A DNA stretch of 64,000 nt from Lutibacter citreus (GTDB lineage: Bacteria > Bacteroidota > Bacteroidia > Flavobacteriales > Flavobacteriaceae): NCBI RefSeq assembly GCF_003260195.1, contig NZ_QEIH01000002.1:434001-498000 (forward strand). The letters run 5' to 3'. The notes beneath the pieces were generated by a model. The model had not been told where the DNA came from. It saw only the letters and a program-made list of their open reading frames with translations, and made no database searches. This document shows, one piece after another, positions 55,853-64,000 of this stretch (position 1 is the first letter of the stretch; each line of letters begins with the position of its first letter). A program made the translations under genes and the position numbers.

Positions 55853-58588
55853 ATGAAAAAATTATTTATAGTAATATTTGTATTTGTAAATACATTAATT
55901 ATTGGTCAGACAAAAGGAACCATTTCTGGTTTAGTGTTAGATAAAGAAGTTGATAACTCTCCATTACCATTTGCAAATGTATTTGTTAAAGGAACAACAA
56001 TAGGAACTACAACTGAATTTGAAGGTACTTATTCTTTTCAAGTAGATCCAGGAACTTACACGGTAATATTTAGTTTTATTGGTTACGAAACAATTGAGGT
56101 ATTAAATGTAGTTGTAAATGAAGATGAAACTACAGTTTTAAATAAAACATTAAGTGCAAGTCAAGGAGTTTCGTTAAATGAAATTCAAATAACAGGAAGT
56201 TCTAAAAAAGAATCGGAAACTGCACTTTTATCTGAACAGAAAAAAGCAACTGCAATTAAAGAAAGTATTGGATCTGAAAGATTGGCAAAAACAGGAGTTT
56301 CTAATGCTGCAGCTGCAACCTCAAAAATTTCAGGAGTCACAAAAAATGAAGGTTCTGGTGATATTTATATTCGTGGTTTAGGAGATAGATATTTATCTTC
56401 AACAATGAATGGTTTGCCTATTCCGTCTGATGATGTTGAAAAGAAAAATATTGATTTGAATTTATTTTCAACAGATATTATTCAAAACGTTGGAATTAGT
56501 AAAACATACGCTACAGAAAGTTATGCAGATCAAACTTCGGGAAATGTAGATATTACTACAAAAGGATATAATGGCGGTAAATTTACTGTTGGTTTAACTG
56601 CAGGTTCAAATACAAATGTTCTAAAAAATGGGGTTTTTGGTAATTTTAGAGCTACACAAAATATTAATGATGTAAGTTTTGGTATTTATTCAAAATCGTT
56701 GGCGTTAGTTGATGCTGTTACACTACAAAGTTGGAATACAGAAACTAGATCTACACCTTTAAATTTTGGAATTTCTCTTGCTGGAGGGAAAAAGATTGAA
56801 TTGTTTGGAAAGGAATTAGCTGTTTTTGCAACGGTTACCCATAACAACTCATTTAAAAATGAAACCGGAATTTTTAAGAAATATAGATCAAATGTTCTTG
56901 ATAATTCTTTTACGGATGTTGAAAGTTACAAATCTAATGTAAACACAACGGGCTTATTAAATTTTAAATATAGATTGAACGAAAATCATAAAATATCATA
57001 TAATAGTTTATTTGTAAATAAAACAATTGATAATTTATTTGAACAAGGTAGAAATGGCGAAGGTTATGTTTTTGATCAAGATCCATCAGAATATGGTGCT
57101 TTTGTGAGAGATCAAAATATAAAGCAAACCAGAATGATGGTAAATCAAATTGCAGGTGAACATAATATTTCAGAAATAAATGAATTAAAATGGGCCGTAG
57201 GTTACAATTATGTAATTGCAAAAGAGCCAAATAGAATAAGAAATGAGGTTAATATCTTAGATGAATCAACGGTTCAATTTGCCCATGTTGGAGATTTTCA
57301 ACAAAGAAAATCAAGTCAGAAAATTAATGATACTGAACTTAATGGTTATTTAAAAGATCAAATTACATTTAATGAAGAAGCAGATCAACCAATTAAATTA
57401 AATTTTGGTGCTAATTTTCGTCAAAAAGAAAGAAGTTTCACCTCTCAATTTATTGGTGTAAGAGCAAAAGGATTTCAAGTTTCATCTATAGATAATTTGT
57501 CTGAAGCATTTCAAAGTATTTACTTTAATAATGGATCGTTAATTTTAAGAGAAAGAAACCCCGATCTTTATAATGCAAATTTAGATGTATACGCTGGTTT
57601 TGCAAATGTTAGTTTTGGTTTTAATAAAATTACTGGTAATGTAGGTGTTAGGTATGAAACCGATGAGCTTGGTATTATTTGGGATGTAGCAAATTATGTA
57701 GGTAGAGTTGGTAGTTTAACAAACAACTACAATAATGTTTTACCAAGTTTAAATTTAAAATATGAACTAAACGAAAATAACTTTATCCGTTTAGCAGGAA
57801 GTAAAACAATTACCTTACCTGAGTTTAAAGAGTTAGCACCATTTGAATATGTTTCACCTGTTGGGCGAGTTACAAAAGGAAATCCAGATTTAAAAGAATC
57901 AACAAATTATAATATAGATTTAAAATGGGAACTTTTTCCATCTTCAAAAGAATTGATTTCTGTAACGAGTTTTTATAAGAAAATTGAAGATCCAATTAAC
58001 TTATCACAAACAAGAGGTTCATCTGGTAATTTTTCTTATGATAACACTGGGGAAACAGCAAATGTTTATGGTTTAGAATTTGAAACAAGACTTGAATTAA
58101 TTGATGAAGAAAACAAAAGTTTAAATTTAAACTTTAATGCTACAAAAATGTGGTTCAATCAAGATTTATTAGAGGAGTTTCAATATAAAGGACAAACAAA
58201 ATCTGATTTACAAGGCGCTTCAGATTTTATAGTTAATACTGCAATTAGTTATTCAACTAAAAGTGAAAAAGAATTTGTAGCTACATTGGCTGGTAATTAT
58301 TCTTCCGATAAAATTTACGCACTTGGCGCTCCAGAAGATTTTGCAAGTAGCGATGTTTTATATAATGATAAAATTATAGAGAAAGGTTTTGTAACGTTAG
58401 ATTTGGTTTTTACTAAAAAATTGAGTGAAAAGCTATCTATTAAATTAGTTGGGAAAAATATTTTAGATCCGAGTATTGAACAATCACAAAAAGTTAAAAG
58501 TCTTTCAACTAAAATAGAAACTAATGAAATTGTTAGTTCTTACAAAAAAGGAGTGAACCTAAATTTAGGAGTTAAATATACATTCTAA
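55853..58588 (+). CDS. TonB-dependent outer-membrane receptor
   Basis: A 911-residue receptor. Signal peptide (1-19), an N-terminal CarboxypepD_reg-like domain (about 22-105, LVLDKEVDNSPLPFANVFVKG...SFIGYETIEV), a plug (about 115-230, with DIYIRGLGDRYLSSTMNGLPIPSDD and YADQTSGNVDI), then a 22-strand barrel ending in the aromatic VNLNLGVKYTF. It imports a ligand across the outer membrane using TonB energy. The ligand is unknown. There is no SusD partner; instead a beta-helix lipoprotein follows. Its promoter region has a Pho box-like array. Confidence 0.9.
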   Translation: MKKLFIVIFVFVNTLIIGQTKGTISGLVLDKEVDNSPLPFANVFVKGTTIGTTTEFEGTYSFQVDPGTYTVIFSFIGYETIEVLNVVVNEDETTVLNKTLSASQGVSLNEIQITGSSKKESETALLSEQKKATAIKESIGSERLAKTGVSNAAAATSKISGVTKNEGSGDIYIRGLGDRYLSSTMNGLPIPSDDVEKKNIDLNLFSTDIIQNVGISKTYATESYADQTSGNVDITTKGYNGGKFTVGLTAGSNTNVLKNGVFGNFRATQNINDVSFGIYSKSLALVDAVTLQSWNTETRSTPLNFGISLAGGKKIELFGKELAVFATVTHNNSFKNETGIFKKYRSNVLDNSFTDVESYKSNVNTTGLLNFKYRLNENHKISYNSLFVNKTIDNLFEQGRNGEGYVFDQDPSEYGAFVRDQNIKQTRMMVNQIAGEHNISEINELKWAVGYNYVIAKEPNRIRNEVNILDESTVQFAHVGDFQQRKSSQKINDTELNGYLKDQITFNEEADQPIKLNFGANFRQKERSFTSQFIGVRAKGFQVSSIDNLSEAFQSIYFNNGSLILRERNPDLYNANLDVYAGFANVSFGFNKITGNVGVRYETDELGIIWDVANYVGRVGSLTNNYNNVLPSLNLKYELNENNFIRLAGSKTITLPEFKELAPFEYVSPVGRVTKGNPDLKESTNYNIDLKWELFPSSKELISVTSFYKKIEDPINLSQTRGSSGNFSYDNTGETANVYGLEFETRLELIDEENKSLNLNFNATKMWFNQDLLEEFQYKGQTKSDLQGASDFIVNTAISYSTKSEKEFVATLAGNYSSDKIYALGAPEDFASSDVLYNDKIIEKGFVTLDLVFTKKLSEKLSIKLVGKNILDPSIEQSQKVKSLSTKIETNEIVSSYKKGVNLNLGVKYTF

Positions 58589-58609
58589 ATATCCTTGAGC
58601 TCTACATTA

Positions 58610-58749
58610 AAAAAGAGGCTATATTAAAAGTAATAAACGTTGTCATTCTGAACTTGTCTTAGGGCCTAATCATACTGATTATCAATCTTTATAAAGCCTG
58701 AAGCAAGTTCATGTTGGCGTAAACTTCACTTTTAATATAGTCTCTTTTT
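58610..58749. repeat. composite palindromic element (type B)
   Basis: Near-perfect outer inverted repeat of 22 bp (58610-58631 with 58728-58749, one mismatch; core GCTATATTAAAAG). Inside is TTGTCATTCTGAACTTG (58640-58656) with a weaker inner partner GAAGCAAGTTCA. The architecture matches the element at 2660-2790. It lies just past the receptor stop and would fold into a long hairpin that could end that transcript. Confidence 0.78.
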
Positions 58750-58765
58750 ATTTTCAAAAATCAGC

Positions 58766-58833
58766 ATAACAATTTTTTAACATTACTGTTAAATACAATC
58801 AAATTCATAATACATACTTAATATTTAGTTAAG
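58766..58833 (+). promoter_or_regulatory. shorter Pho box-like repeats upstream of the beta-helix lipoprotein
   Basis: ATAACA (58766), TTAACA (58777) and GTTAAA (58788) are in 11-bp phase. A second, weaker pair, CTTAAT (58817) and GTTAAG (58828), is also 11 bp apart. The candidate -7 (TATTTG near 58857) is further from the strong hexamers than in the two upstream genes. Confidence 0.42.
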
Positions 58834-58897
58834 GACTTAGTAGCAATAAAGAAAGTTATTTGCAGTAAATAATTTAAATAAAATTAAAAATAAAAAA

Positions 58898-60853
58898 ATG
58901 AAAAAATCGAGCTTTAAATTTATTGGAATAACAGTGTTATTTGCGTTATTGACATTAAGTAGTTGTGATGATAATGATCCAGAACCAATAATTAATCCGG
59001 TAACTCCTGTGGTTGAAAATTTAAAAGTTGGGGTAATGGACGGTACATTAGAAGAAGACTTTGTATTAAATGCTTCTACTAGTTATCAATTAACAAATTC
59101 TTTTATTGTATCTGAAGGTGTTACTCTTACAATTCCAGCTGGAACTCAAATTTTAGCTGATAATGGAGGTACTGATGTTTATATAGCAGTATTAAAAGGA
59201 GGGAAAATTAATATTAATGGAACAAATAGCAATCCTGTAATAATGACTTCAATTGATGCCAATCCTGGAGACTGGGGAGGGTTAACTCTTTGTGGAAATG
59301 GGATTACTACTGCTGGTGTTGATGCTGAAGCTGAAGTTGGTGGTTTTATTTATGGTGGAACTGATAGTGCTGATAACTCTGGAACAATTAAAAATTTAGT
59401 AATTAAAGGTACAGGAGCTCAAATTAATTCTGAATCACAATATAATGGTGTGTCTTTCTATGCAGTTGGGTCAGGAACTATTGTTGAAAACGTTGCTGTA
59501 ATTAATGGCTCTGATGATGGTGTTGAATTTTTTGGAGGATCAGTTTCTGTTAACAATTTATACTTAGAAAATAACGAAGATGATGCAATTGACTGGACTG
59601 AAGGTTGGAACGGAACAATTGATAACGCTTATGTTGCTCATACAATTGAAGGGTTTTCAACAGTTGTTGAAGGAGATAAGGATAATAAAAATCCTAAAAT
59701 TAATAATTTAACTGCAATATCTACAGTAGGAGGGACAGCATTACAATTTAAAAAAGAGTCAGGTGCTTCTATTACAAACTTATTTTTAAGTGGTTATGAT
59801 ACTAACATAGATATGAAAGATGATGGTGCTTTATCAAATGTAATGATTGATGGAGTAGCAGCAACAACAACTGATGCTTATGATGCAGGAACTAAAGTAG
59901 CTATTTCTAGTTGGGATTTTATTAATGGTCAGTTTGTGGCATTAGAGGTTTTAAATGGTAATTTAACGGCTAATAAAACATTAAAAGCAAATACTAAGTA
60001 TTCTTTAACAGGTTCTTATATTGTTCAAAACGGAGTTACATTAACAATAGAAGCTGGTACTAAAATTACGGCTGATAAAGGTGGTGTAGATGTTTATATT
60101 GCTGTTTTAAAAGGTGGTAAAATTGATATTCAAGGAACTGCTAATAATCCAGTTATTATGTCTTCTGCAAATGCTGCTCCTGCAGATTGGGGTGGATTAA
60201 CAATTTGTGGTAACGCAACAACTACTGCAGGTGTTGATGCTGAAGCAGAAGTTGGTGGATTTATTTATGGAGGTACAGATGATACTGATAATTCAGGATC
60301 TATTAAATATTTAGTAATAAAAGGTACTGGAGCTCAAATTAATTCAGAATCTCAATACAATGGTATTTCTTTATATGCTGTTGGTTCAGGTACAGTTATT
60401 GAAAATATAGCAGTAATTGATGGCGCTGATGATGGAGTTGAGTTCTTTGGAGGTTCTGCTTCGGTAACAAATATTTACTTAGAAAATAATGAAGATGATT
60501 CAATTGACTGGACAGAAGGTTGGAACGGAACAGTAACAAACACCTATATTTCTCATACAATTGCTGGTTTTTCAACTGCTTTTGAAGGAGATAAAGTTAA
60601 TAACAATCCTAAATTTGTTAATGTAACTGCAATATCATCAGTAGATGGAACTGCTTTACAGTTTAAAAAGCAATCAGGTGCTACAATTACAAATTTATAT
60701 TTAGAAGGATATGCTAAAAATATTGATATGAAAGATGATGGTGACCTTTCAAATGTTCAAATAGATGGAGTTGATTCTATTTTAAGTGGACTTTACAACA
60801 TAGGAACAAAGGTTGATATTTCTTCTTGGTCTTGGATTGAAGCAAAATTTTAA
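58898..60853 (+). CDS. beta-helix lipoprotein with internal duplication
   Basis: A 651-residue lipoprotein. The lipobox is LSSC (Cys23), followed by an acidic DDNDPEP, which resembles the export signal that sends Bacteroidota lipoproteins to the cell surface (inference). The rest is two copies, each about 305 residues, of a right-handed beta-helix-like domain. Shared motifs are GVTLTI, VYIAVLKGGKI, DWGGLTxCGN, AEVGGFIYGGTD, DDGVEFFGGS and ALQFKK. The copies are offset by 915 bp. It is not a SusD homologue but occupies the place of a surface partner of the upstream receptor. Confidence 0.82.
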   Translation: MKKSSFKFIGITVLFALLTLSSCDDNDPEPIINPVTPVVENLKVGVMDGTLEEDFVLNASTSYQLTNSFIVSEGVTLTIPAGTQILADNGGTDVYIAVLKGGKININGTNSNPVIMTSIDANPGDWGGLTLCGNGITTAGVDAEAEVGGFIYGGTDSADNSGTIKNLVIKGTGAQINSESQYNGVSFYAVGSGTIVENVAVINGSDDGVEFFGGSVSVNNLYLENNEDDAIDWTEGWNGTIDNAYVAHTIEGFSTVVEGDKDNKNPKINNLTAISTVGGTALQFKKESGASITNLFLSGYDTNIDMKDDGALSNVMIDGVAATTTDAYDAGTKVAISSWDFINGQFVALEVLNGNLTANKTLKANTKYSLTGSYIVQNGVTLTIEAGTKITADKGGVDVYIAVLKGGKIDIQGTANNPVIMSSANAAPADWGGLTICGNATTTAGVDAEAEVGGFIYGGTDDTDNSGSIKYLVIKGTGAQINSESQYNGISLYAVGSGTVIENIAVIDGADDGVEFFGGSASVTNIYLENNEDDSIDWTEGWNGTVTNTYISHTIAGFSTAFEGDKVNNNPKFVNVTAISSVDGTALQFKKQSGATITNLYLEGYAKNIDMKDDGDLSNVQIDGVDSILSGLYNIGTKVDISSWSWIEAKF

Positions 60854-60873
60854 ATTGCCGTGAAATTGAAAAA

Positions 60874-60912
60874 CAAAAAAAAGGGAGCTAATTATTTAGC
60901 ACCCTTTTTTTG
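60874..60912. terminator. bidirectional intrinsic terminator (beta-helix lipoprotein / quinone oxidoreductase)
   Basis: GGGaGCTAA pairs with TTAGCaCCC, with A- and T-runs outside. It lies between convergent genes. Confidence 0.82.
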
Positions 60913-60923
60913 TTTATTATTTT

Positions 60924-61925
60924 TTAAACTATTTCTAAAATAGTTCTTCCTTTTAATTGGCCTTTTAACATTAAGTTTAATTTTTCACTTAATTCGTTTA
61001 AAGAGATAGTAGTGCTATTAGCTTCTAAATTTTTTACTTTCCATTCTTTTGCTAATTTATTCCAAACTTGCGCTCTGTATTTCATTGGATAATTTTGAGA
61101 ATCAATTCCAATTAATGAAACTCCTCTTAAAATAAAAGGGAAAACCGTTAAATCCAGTTTTATTGATGCTGCATTTCCACAAGCTGTTACAACTCCTAGC
61201 GGATTTACAGATTTAATTATATTTTCTAATATTACACCTCCAACAGTATCAATTCCGCCAGCAAATATAGGTTTTAGTAAAGGTCTGTTTTTAAGTTCTT
61301 CAAAATCACTTCTTAAAATCACTTCGTCAGCACCTAAATCTAATAAATATTGTTTTTCAGCTTTTTTTCCTGTAATTGCGGCTACTTTATAACCTAATTT
61401 ATTTAAGATCATTACACTTACAGATCCTACTCCTCCTGTTGCTCCAGAAACAACAATTGTTCCATCTGTTGGTTTTACAGTTTCAGTTAATCTTAAAACC
61501 GACATACCAGCTGTTAAGCCGGCTGTTCCAAATATCATAGCTTCTTTCATTGAAAGATTTTCAGGTAATTTTACTACCCAACTTGCTGGAACTTTTACAT
61601 ATTCTGCAAAACCTCCATTGGTGTTCATTCCTAAATCGTAGCTTGTAACAATTACTTCTTCGTCTTTCTTAAATTTTTCTGAAGTTGAAGAAACTACAGT
61701 TCCAACAGCGTCAATTCCTGGTGTGTGAGGAAAGTTTCTTGTTACACCTTTATTTCCACTTGCTGATAAAGCATCTTTATAATTTAAAGAGCTATAATTA
61801 ACTTTAATTAATAATTCTCCTTCTGCTAATTCTTCAAAAGGAATTTCTTTTATTGCTGAAACAAATTTCTCATTTTCTTCTTCAACTCTAAAAGCTTTAT
61901 AGGTAGATTTAGTATTTATCATCAT
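60924..61925 (-). CDS. YhdH/YhfP family quinone oxidoreductase (MDR superfamily)
   Basis: A 333-residue zinc-independent medium-chain reductase. The N-terminal domain has NYSSLNYKDALSASG and FPHTPGIDAVG; the cofactor-binding GATGGVGS follows at about 160-167. The YhdH/AcuI branch reduces acryloyl-CoA or quinones with NADPH. Two ATGs begin the protein (MMIN); either may be used. It is divergent from an HxlR regulator, the usual arrangement for stress-induced quinone reductases. Confidence 0.9.
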   Translation of the reverse strand: MMINTKSTYKAFRVEEENEKFVSAIKEIPFEELAEGELLIKVNYSSLNYKDALSASGNKGVTRNFPHTPGIDAVGTVVSSTSEKFKKDEEVIVTSYDLGMNTNGGFAEYVKVPASWVVKLPENLSMKEAMIFGTAGLTAGMSVLRLTETVKPTDGTIVVSGATGGVGSVSVMILNKLGYKVAAITGKKAEKQYLLDLGADEVILRSDFEELKNRPLLKPIFAGGIDTVGGVILENIIKSVNPLGVVTACGNAASIKLDLTVFPFILRGVSLIGIDSQNYPMKYRAQVWNKLAKEWKVKNLEANSTTISLNELSEKLNLMLKGQLKGRTILEIV

Positions 61926-61944
61926 TGTTTACGGTGTTTTTATT

Positions 61945-61961
61945 AAATTTGTTACAAATTT
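61945..61961. promoter_or_regulatory. palindromic candidate operator between the reductase and HxlR genes
   Basis: AAATTTG at 61945-61951 and CAAATTT at 61955-61961 form a perfect 7-bp inverted repeat around TTA, 20 nt from the reductase start. A second palindrome, GTTTAAAC (62028-62035), precedes the HxlR gene. Confidence 0.45.
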
Positions 61962-62059
61962 CGACCATTAATTTAAAGTATACAAGAACTTACAAATTAT
62001 GCACTTACGAACATTTTGTGCTATATTGTTTAAACTATAGGTCTAGAAGCTGAAAAAAA

Positions 62060-62386
62060 ATGAAAAAAAGTTATTGTCCAATTGATACATTTATTAATGT
62101 AGTTAAGGGAAAACGTAAAAGCACCATTATTTTGCATCTTTTTCAAGGAGATAAAAGATATAGTGAATTGGTACGTCTTTTACCAGATATTAGTGAGCGT
62201 ATGGTTTCTAAACAGCTAAAAGAACTAGAGGCCGATAATTTAATAAATAGAGAAGTATTTCCTGAAGTTCCTCCAAGAGTTGAATATAGTTTAACGGAAC
62301 TAGGTAAAGAAATTCACCCTTATTTAAAAGGAATGTTTAGAGGTGGTGTTATTTTTGAAAGAATGATTGATGCTGAAAAAAACTAG
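62060..62386 (+). CDS. HxlR family transcriptional regulator
   Basis: A 108-residue winged-helix protein: FINVVKGKRKSTIILHLFQGDKRYSELVRLLPDISERMVSKQLKELEADNLINREVFPEVPPRVEYSLTELG-type order spans nearly the whole length. Cys6 (MKKSYCPID) is at the position of the redox-sensing cysteine of YodB/QorR-type HxlR proteins. It probably represses the divergent quinone oxidoreductase until quinone or electrophile stress modifies Cys6 (inference). Confidence 0.9.
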   Translation: MKKSYCPIDTFINVVKGKRKSTIILHLFQGDKRYSELVRLLPDISERMVSKQLKELEADNLINREVFPEVPPRVEYSLTELGKEIHPYLKGMFRGGVIFERMIDAEKN

Positions 62387-62465
62387 TTTTTTAGAAAAAA
62401 AGAAAAGAGGTAAAATTTAGTTACTTTAAGTTAATAGTTAGAAATTTTTATAGTTATGGATGCGC

Positions 62466-62473
62466 TATTTTTG
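62466..62473 (+). promoter_or_regulatory. candidate -7 element for the SMP-30-like gene
   Basis: TATTTTTG fits TAnnTTTG and lies 26 nt before the ATG at 62500. No -33 TTG at the usual distance. Confidence 0.42.
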
Positions 62474-62499
62474 AAACTAACTAATTACTAAAAATCATT

Positions 62500-63543
62500 A
62501 TGAATTTCTATAAAAGTAGCTTACTAATCTTTTCTTGTTTCGTAATTTCATCTTTTAACTTGTTTGGTCAAGTTAAAGAAATGGACATATTATCAGCAAA
62601 ATTATTTACTGAACTACCGGATTTTTGTCCTACTCCAGATGCTTTTGATATTGCACCTGATGGAAGTTTAACGCTCTCTTGTCCAAATTATGCAGACAGA
62701 GCTATACCAGGAGTTTTAGTACGTGTTACAAAAGATGGTGAGGTTTCAAAATTAATAGATGTACCTATTTTACAAGAAACTGGAATGTCTAAACCAATGG
62801 GAATTGCCTATGACGATAATGGTGTACTTTATGTTTGTGACAATCAAGGAAATAAAGGGCGTATTTTAAGAATGACTTTTAATAAAAATACGTTAATTAA
62901 CACTGAAATTATTGCTTCAGGATTCAATTCAATAAACGGAATTAGATATTACAAAGGAGCTGTTTATGTTACCCAAACTAAATTACCGAAACTCAAAAAA
63001 GAAAAAGTTGTTGGCGGTGTATATCGCTTTAAAACATCAGATAGAAATATTGAAGTAAATAATGATAAAACCGATAAAAATTTAATTTATACTTCTATAA
63101 CACAAAACCCAAATAGACAAGTAGGTTTAGATGGTTTAGTTTTTAATAAAAAAGGCGATTTATTAGTTGGAAATTTGGGGGATGCAACTATTTATAAACT
63201 TACATTAACTTTAGATGGAAACGTAAGCAATGATGAAGTTTATGTAAAACTACCTATAACTGCTGCACCTGATGGAATTAATATTGATTTAAAAGGAAAT
63301 TTATATGTGGCTGGTTTTGCACAAAATCAAATTTTTAAAATTGACACCAACAAAAAGGTAACATTATTAGCGCAATATCCAGATAATAATGGTACAAATG
63401 GAGCATTAGATCAACCAGCTGATTTAATTGTTTATGGAGATAAATTAATAATTTCGAATTTTGATTTAATGGTTGCTAAAGGAATGAAAAACACCAAACA
63501 TAGTAAACCTTATACATTGTCTTATATTAATTTAAAGGAATAA
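62500..63543 (+). CDS. SMP-30/gluconolactonase-like beta-propeller protein, exported
   Basis: A 347-residue periplasmic protein with signal peptide MNFYKSSLLIFSCFVISSFNLFGQ. A six-bladed propeller follows with NHL/SMP-30-type strands: FDIAPDGSLTLSCPN, MGIAYDDNGVLYVCDNQG, GLDGLVFNKKGDLLVGNLGDATIY, PDGINIDLKGNLYVAGF. The family includes lactonases, but specificity is unclear. It follows the HxlR gene but has its own -7 element. Confidence 0.78.
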   Translation: MNFYKSSLLIFSCFVISSFNLFGQVKEMDILSAKLFTELPDFCPTPDAFDIAPDGSLTLSCPNYADRAIPGVLVRVTKDGEVSKLIDVPILQETGMSKPMGIAYDDNGVLYVCDNQGNKGRILRMTFNKNTLINTEIIASGFNSINGIRYYKGAVYVTQTKLPKLKKEKVVGGVYRFKTSDRNIEVNNDKTDKNLIYTSITQNPNRQVGLDGLVFNKKGDLLVGNLGDATIYKLTLTLDGNVSNDEVYVKLPITAAPDGINIDLKGNLYVAGFAQNQIFKIDTNKKVTLLAQYPDNNGTNGALDQPADLIVYGDKLIISNFDLMVAKGMKNTKHSKPYTLSYINLKE

Positions 63544-63628
63544 ATTTATAGAAAGAAAATAGTTTTGTAGTAATTTTAGGAATAGTTTGTTTTTAACTCT
63601 TTTTAAACGAGATTAATACTGAGGAAAA

Positions 63629-63991
63629 TTAAATTACAATTGTTCCATTTTTGTACAAGTCTAATGCTTTATTTAAAAGTAATTTAATGGTATTTGTTGG
63701 AATATCCTTGGTTGCATTAATTCTGAATATTTTCATTCTAGAACGGGTTCCAGTTTCTAATTTTGGGTGATTTAAATGTTTTCCTTCTACAAAGAGAATA
63801 TATGGTTCTAATGTTTTTTTATCTGTCCAAAGATAGCAGAACATCTTTTTTTTGTAACAAAAACACGGCATTCCATATTTTTTAACTTCAGAAATATGTT
63901 CGTCCATATTTAAAATAATTGAACGTAAAGCAAGTAAACAACTCCTATTTGGTTCTTCTTTATTTAAATAAAAATTATCATTTTGAGACAT
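63629..63991 (-). CDS. DUF1801 (YdhG-like) protein
   Basis: A 120-residue protein with the DUF1801 pattern: LLALRSIILNMDEHISEVKKYGMPCFCYKKKMFCYLW, then FVEGKHLNHPKLETGTRSRMKIFRI. Function unknown; some relatives are called iron chaperones without much evidence. The full frame fits in the window, with its start 9 nt from the right edge. Confidence 0.82.
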   Translation of the reverse strand: MSQNDNFYLNKEEPNRSCLLALRSIILNMDEHISEVKKYGMPCFCYKKKMFCYLWTDKKTLEPYILFVEGKHLNHPKLETGTRSRMKIFRINATKDIPTNTIKLLLNKALDLYKNGTIVI

Positions 63992-64000
63992 TATAAAGTA

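Overview
This 64 kb window is chromosomal DNA of a Bacteroidota bacterium, almost certainly a member of the Flavobacteriaceae. The evidence is a very AT-rich base composition, A-rich leaders without clear Shine-Dalgarno sites, -7 promoter elements of the TAnnTTTG type, gliding and type IX secretion (T9SS) genes (gldH, sprE/porW, porP/sprF, a giant protein with a gliding-motility C-terminal domain), an atp operon lacking atpD and atpC, and family-specific genes (DUF4837, DUF5687, DUF6168). The genus cannot be fixed from what is visible. No phage, insertion sequence, CRISPR array or rRNA was seen. The one tRNA is tRNA-Cys(GCA).

Layout. 1-4.9 kb: a truncated radical SAM gene, an ATP-grasp gene, a GreA-like gene, a nitrobindin-like gene and a prolyl oligopeptidase, with two palindromic dispersed elements. 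5-14.8 kb: thioredoxin, then a PorP/SprF gene and a 2515-residue surface protein. The protein has BspA-like repeats, sixteen 80-residue repeats in exact 240-bp register, and a type B T9SS signal. A decayed thioredoxin copy lies on the far side of this cassette. 14.8-20 kb: asd; a tRNA-hydroxylation cluster (trhO, trhP-like U32 gene, ferredoxin); ricT. 20-30 kb: gldH, PBP1A, an acyl-activating enzyme, TauE, xth, an OmpA lipoprotein, a lytic transglycosylase and DUF4837. 30-39.5 kb: glnS, folB, tRNA-Cys, an MBL hydrolase, S8 and M1 peptidases, YwbE, a LysE transporter and a ferredoxin reductase. 39.6-42.2 kb: a dead PadR regulator followed by an ABC exporter pair. 42.3-50.7 kb: sprE/porW, bactofilin, atpZ, DUF6168 and atpBEFHAG. 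50.9-55.2 kb: a lipoprotein, an SDR, an AlbA_2 protein and dgt. 55.2-60.9 kb: a three-gene outer-membrane uptake locus (small regulatory-domain protein, TonB-dependent receptor, duplicated beta-helix lipoprotein). 60.9-64 kb: a divergent quinone oxidoreductase/HxlR pair, an SMP-30-like protein and a DUF1801 protein.

The most interesting signal is at 55.2-58.8 kb. The two leading genes of the outer-membrane locus are each preceded by five or six TTAACA-like hexamers in strict 11-bp phase, ending 10 nt before a -7-like element. The third gene has a shorter version. This looks like a Pho box-type operator and suggests a phosphate-starvation (or similar OmpR-type) regulon for a receptor of unknown ligand. 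Other points worth checking are the thioredoxin relic flanking the adhesin cassette, the PadR pseudogene beside an intact exporter, and the clustering of both known tRNA U34 hydroxylation routes with a ferredoxin.
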